Part shown: positions 61,168 through 64,000 of the stretch, piece by piece | Numbering within the stretch: position 1 is the first letter of the stretch | Layout of the letters: every line of letters starts with the position of its first letter | Assembly (NCBI GenBank): GCA_023376005.1 | Contig: CM042139.1 | Coordinates: 140,357,480-140,421,479, forward strand | DNA: 64,000 bases | Source: Doryteuthis pealeii | Lineage: Eukaryota; Mollusca; Cephalopoda; Myopsida; Loliginidae | Reading direction: 5' to 3' | The notes under the pieces: model-generated | Database searches by the model: none | What the model was told of the DNA's origin: nothing | The model's input: the letters and a program-made list of their open reading frames with translations, nothing else | Translations under genes and position numbers: made by a program

Positions 61168-61362
61168 CAGGTTTGAATTCAGAGTTTTCCTTCTAGACTG
61201 GTTGCCTAACCAATGTTAAAGATTCTAGACTGCCCTAATATTTACCCGTACACTGGAGGGAGAATAGTTGCATGCATACCTTTCATGAGAGTATTAGCAC
61301 TTTATAAAATCTAAACAGTCTCATCCAGGATTTGAAATCGGACTGACGTGTCATTTCATACG
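61168..61362 (-). mobile_element. tRNA-derived SINE (family A), 3' end truncated
   Basis: Minus-strand blocks: ATTTCAAATCCTGG (degraded B box), AACATTGGTTAGGCAACCAG and AGAAGGAAAACTCTGAATTC. Confidence 0.7.
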
Positions 61363-61364
61363 AA

Positions 61365-61545
61365 GTGGTACTATTTAACCCATAGCTGGGGAAATGGGCG
61401 TTGTGTTGGCTGAGGGGGTTCATATTTTCCCAAAGGTATTAGTCTGAAAGTGAAATTAATAGCGCGACTGGAGTCAAGAACTCGTTTCCTACGATATCAC
61501 AGTCCTACAGGTTAGCCACTACGCCAGACGGATAACACACGATTG
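61365..61545 (-). mobile_element. tRNA-derived SINE (family B)
   Basis: Minus strand: TGGCGTAGTGGCTAACCTG (A box), GTAGGAAACGAGTTCTTGAC (B box side), CGCGCTATTAATTTCACTTT and the tail CCAGCTATGGGTTAAATAG. It is the third SINE in a row. Confidence 0.75.
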
Positions 61546-62173
61546 AGTTTTTAATAACCTGAATATTCTATATGACGATATATTGATGATCTTAACTTAC
61601 ATATTGAAATTATCTGGCTTTAATCTCTTAGTACAAAGGATTTAGATACTAATTAAATAAGTCGTTTATCCAACAAGTCCATAGAATCCCCGTTCAATAT
61701 GTGATTACGGTCCTGCAATCAGTGCCATTGATTGAAATTAAATTACTTGTCATTTGATTCACTGCAGGCCTGCGGATGTAAATACCGACTTTGAATAATT
61801 TGTATACATTCCTTTGACTTCATCCTTTCCTGCCTCATCAGGATATGTGCACTTTAAAAGTTTCGACTTTCCACTCATCAAATTACAGCAATGAAACTTT
61901 CACTGAGAATGCAACCTAAAATATCTACGGAATTGTAATATTAAATTTTGAGTCTTGCATTATTAGTTTAACGATACTCTCTTAAACAGATACTCAGAAG
62001 TATTGTTAGTATCGGCTCTTTTAATCAACTGGGGGTTTACTAGTAAATACTCGATAAACAACAAACCCATCATCATCATCATCATCATCATCATCAGGAT
62101 TCCCATAACTGTATTACTCTTGATGGTGGTGATGGTGGTGGTGGTGGTGGGGGTCTTACTCCTCTGCTTGGTA
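61546..62173. repeat. Unassigned sequence with (ATC)n and (TGG)n tracts
   Basis: (CAT)n at 62,069-62,096 and a TGG-rich run at 62,120-62,151. A weak TTGATGAG...GTCGAAAC motif lies near 61,855-61,885 on the minus strand. Confidence 0.6.
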
Positions 62174-62428
62174 TATGTAAAGTAAAGTCGTCGGCGCGGC
62201 CTAAAGTCGGTATCAGCCAATCAGCAAGGGAGTCTATCCCCTTTTCACTTGCGCTAGACCAAGGAGATTATTTTAGCGTCTGAGGTGGAGCGCCACACCT
62301 ACCGTCAGCTCCTTACTTTACCGCACAGATCCCTGCGCTACTCATACGCTGAGTTGGCGAGGACCGGTATCGAACTAGGAACCTTGTAGTTTCTAGCTGA
62401 ACGCTCTATCGACTGAGCTAACCCGGCC
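62174..62428 (-). mobile_element. tRNA-derived SINE (family E)
   Basis: The minus strand starts GCCGGGTTAGCTCAGTCGAT and carries AGTTCGATACCGG (B box). The body and the end GGCCGCGCCGACGACTTTAC match the 54.9-kb copy. The GTCGTCGG segment is extended by GCGCGGCCTAAAG. Confidence 0.82.
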
Positions 62429-62577
62429 CATTCTATGCCCCGCTGATAGAACGAAACATTTAGATAGAATATATGAACTAAATAAATAATAACATTTGGT
62501 TTTGATTGACTTCTCTGTTTAATAGCGTGTCAACTTTCGTACACTATCCAATGCCTAATGCCTACTTATAGAAGAAC

Positions 62578-62750
62578 AGAAGTGATAGTATTTAACCAAT
62601 GGTGGAGGAGATGAGGGGGGGGGTTCATGTTTTTCCTAAGACTATTAGTCAGAAAGTTAAAGTAATAGCGCCACTGGATTTTGAACATGCTTATTACATT
62701 GTCGCAGTCCAGTACGTTATCCATCATACCGGATTGCGCTTATGACAAAC
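62578..62750 (-). mobile_element. tRNA-derived SINE (family B), diverged
   Basis: Minus strand: GGTATGATGGATAACGTACT (A box side), TAATAAGCATGTTC, GGCGCTATTACTTTAACTTT and the tail TTGGTTAAATACTATC. Confidence 0.65.
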
Positions 62751-62823
62751 CCAAACAATGCTATTATAAATAAATTATAAAATATTTTCATCATTGGACA
62801 GACTTATAGACAGATCGAAGGAC

Positions 62824-62828
<5 letters not shown>

Positions 62829-62906
<78 letters not shown>
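62829..62906. repeat. (AT)n array
   Basis: About 39 uninterrupted units, the longest in the window. Confidence 0.97.
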
Positions 62907-62909
<3 letters not shown>

Positions 62910-63224
62910 GGTTTCTTTGAGCTTTCAACTAAGTATTATAAGTCAATGAAAAAAATTATTTTTCCCATTCTCAATTCAAATAATCTGAACGTAAAAACTT
63001 TTAAGTTCATAAAAAATGAATGCTTCAATTATCAACCTTAAAAATAGTCGTTAGATAAAAGATGTTTCAGAAAACTTAAATGTAGACCAAATAAAAGGTA
63101 ACTTTCCTAAAAAGTTCACGGAATAGAAAAAGTAGATTCAGTAATGAAATTTATTGGAAATTGATGCATTATTAATAATCATGTCCATACTGGTCTGAAA
63201 TTGCTTGTTTTTACCATACATCTG
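62910..63224. other. Unassigned AT-rich sequence
   Basis: Nothing recognised. Confidence 0.35.
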
Positions 63225-63395
63225 TTAGAAGCCTGTGGATGAAGGTATTAGTGTCTTCTATATGATGCTACACTGCATCTAATGGTAGGGTTCGAATCCT
63301 GGGTGTTTTGGGAGTCATTACTATTGCTCGCAGATCCACTCTGACCCGTGGGTGTTGGTACCTGTCACGGTTTCATCTATGGGTTAATTAGATTA
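63225..63395 (+). mobile_element. Probable tRNA-derived SINE (family D), with head
   Basis: It contains the exact B box GGTTCGAATCC (63,290-63,300). This is followed by TTTTGGGAGTCATTACTATT, CCACTCTGACCCGTGG and the tail ATCTATGGGTTAA. The order matches the reverse complement of the repeats at 9.4, 21.5, 38.7 and 52.2 kb. Confidence 0.65.
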
Positions 63396-63591
63396 AAAAT
63401 GTATTTAAAATATGTGTTTAAAAATTAGTTTAAAAAATATTGAATACCCAATGAATAAAACAAAAACGTTTTCGGCATAAAATAACCCAGTGGTTGCCAT
63501 GCTGTAAAATCAAACCAACCATGCAGCATGTTTAATGGCATATCAAACTTCGTTGGTTATTTAATGTCAAAACCATCCTTGAAGAACAAGA

Positions 63592-63765
63592 ATAGTGGTA
63601 CTATATAACCCATAGCTGGCAGAGGAATGGGTTCCTACCTTTCACATGGGTATTAGTCTGAAAGTAAATATGATATAGCGCGTGTAATAGCGCGACTGGA
63701 GTTTGGCCTCGCTTACTACGTTATCACAGTCCAGTACGGTAGACATTACCCCACGGTGACTCGCT
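63592..63765 (-). mobile_element. tRNA-derived SINE (family B)
   Basis: Minus strand: CGTGGGGTAATGTCTACCG (A box), ACGTAGTAAGCGAGGCCAAA, CAGTCGCGCTATTACACG and the tail CCAGCTATGGGTTATATAGT. Confidence 0.75.
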
Positions 63766-64000
63766 CGTAAAGAATAAGAATTCAACAGTCTTGAAGTGGT
63801 TGGAAAAGTGCAAGAATATAATTTATTTTCTATTTTAAAAGAGGCCAAACCACGTTATTTAGTTTTACAAAGATAATCAGCTAACGAAAATCATCAAATT
63901 CTAAGATTGGATAACACTCTCAATATTGATTTAATACATACTTGATTGTTTTCTAATTTTTTAAATTATTATTCCCCAAGACGAAAGAGCCTGAATACAG
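63766..64000. other. Unassigned AT-rich sequence to window end
   Basis: Nothing recognised. Confidence 0.35.

Noticed and set aside
61838..61890. Minus-strand TTGATGAG...GTCGAAACTTTTAAAG, hammerhead-like
   Set aside because: The first core base is T, stem II does not pair well, and the base at the cleavage position is G. At most a decayed relic.

Overview
The window looks like non-coding, repeat-saturated DNA from a cephalopod, most likely an octopus. It is AT-rich and packed with (AT)n, (AC)n and (TTA)n microsatellites. It carries several tRNA-derived SINE families that look octopus-like, degenerate LINEs, a mariner relic, Helitron-like elements, and an interstitial TTAGGG array. I see no host protein-coding gene; the longer open frames are transposon remnants or translated microsatellites (Tyr-Ile, Val-Cys and His-Thr runs). 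All family names come from recalled motifs, not from a search.

Layout. 1-8,950: a hammerhead-bounded 313-bp unit, a deleted mariner element, a small MITE, SINE fragments, and a 1.5-kb Helitron-like element between two AT arrays. 8,950-22,875: SINEs, LINE 3' fragments, a cluster of hammerhead motifs at 13.4-14.7 kb, a 183-bp foldback, and two tandem LINE C-terminal fragments. 22,967-36,690: the same sequence again as reverse complement with many small indels. 36,691-38,900: 2.2 kb not part of the palindrome. 38,901-39,000: a gap of exactly 100 N. 39,004-45,988: a third copy, colinear with 16,014-22,970. 45,890-49,880: a near full-length, inactivated APE-type LINE whose 5' end is also the loop of the palindrome. 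49,880-64,000: SINEs, a candidate LTR, a TTAGGG array between inverted hammerhead-like motifs, a second inverted hammerhead pair, and a LINE tail split by a SINE.

Two points matter most. First, the palindrome plus third copy is best read as an assembly error: the real locus is probably 1-22,970 joined directly to about 45,989-64,000, so about 23 kb is likely duplicate or misplaced. Second, the window is rich in type I hammerhead ribozyme motifs with very short, often self-complementary stem III, as described for Penelope-like retroelements and metazoan retrozymes. Ten non-redundant motifs have been found, plus an inverted hammerhead-like pair around telomeric repeats. Several sit beside tRNA-like pol III boxes. 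No Penelope reverse transcriptase is visible, so these appear to be non-autonomous units.
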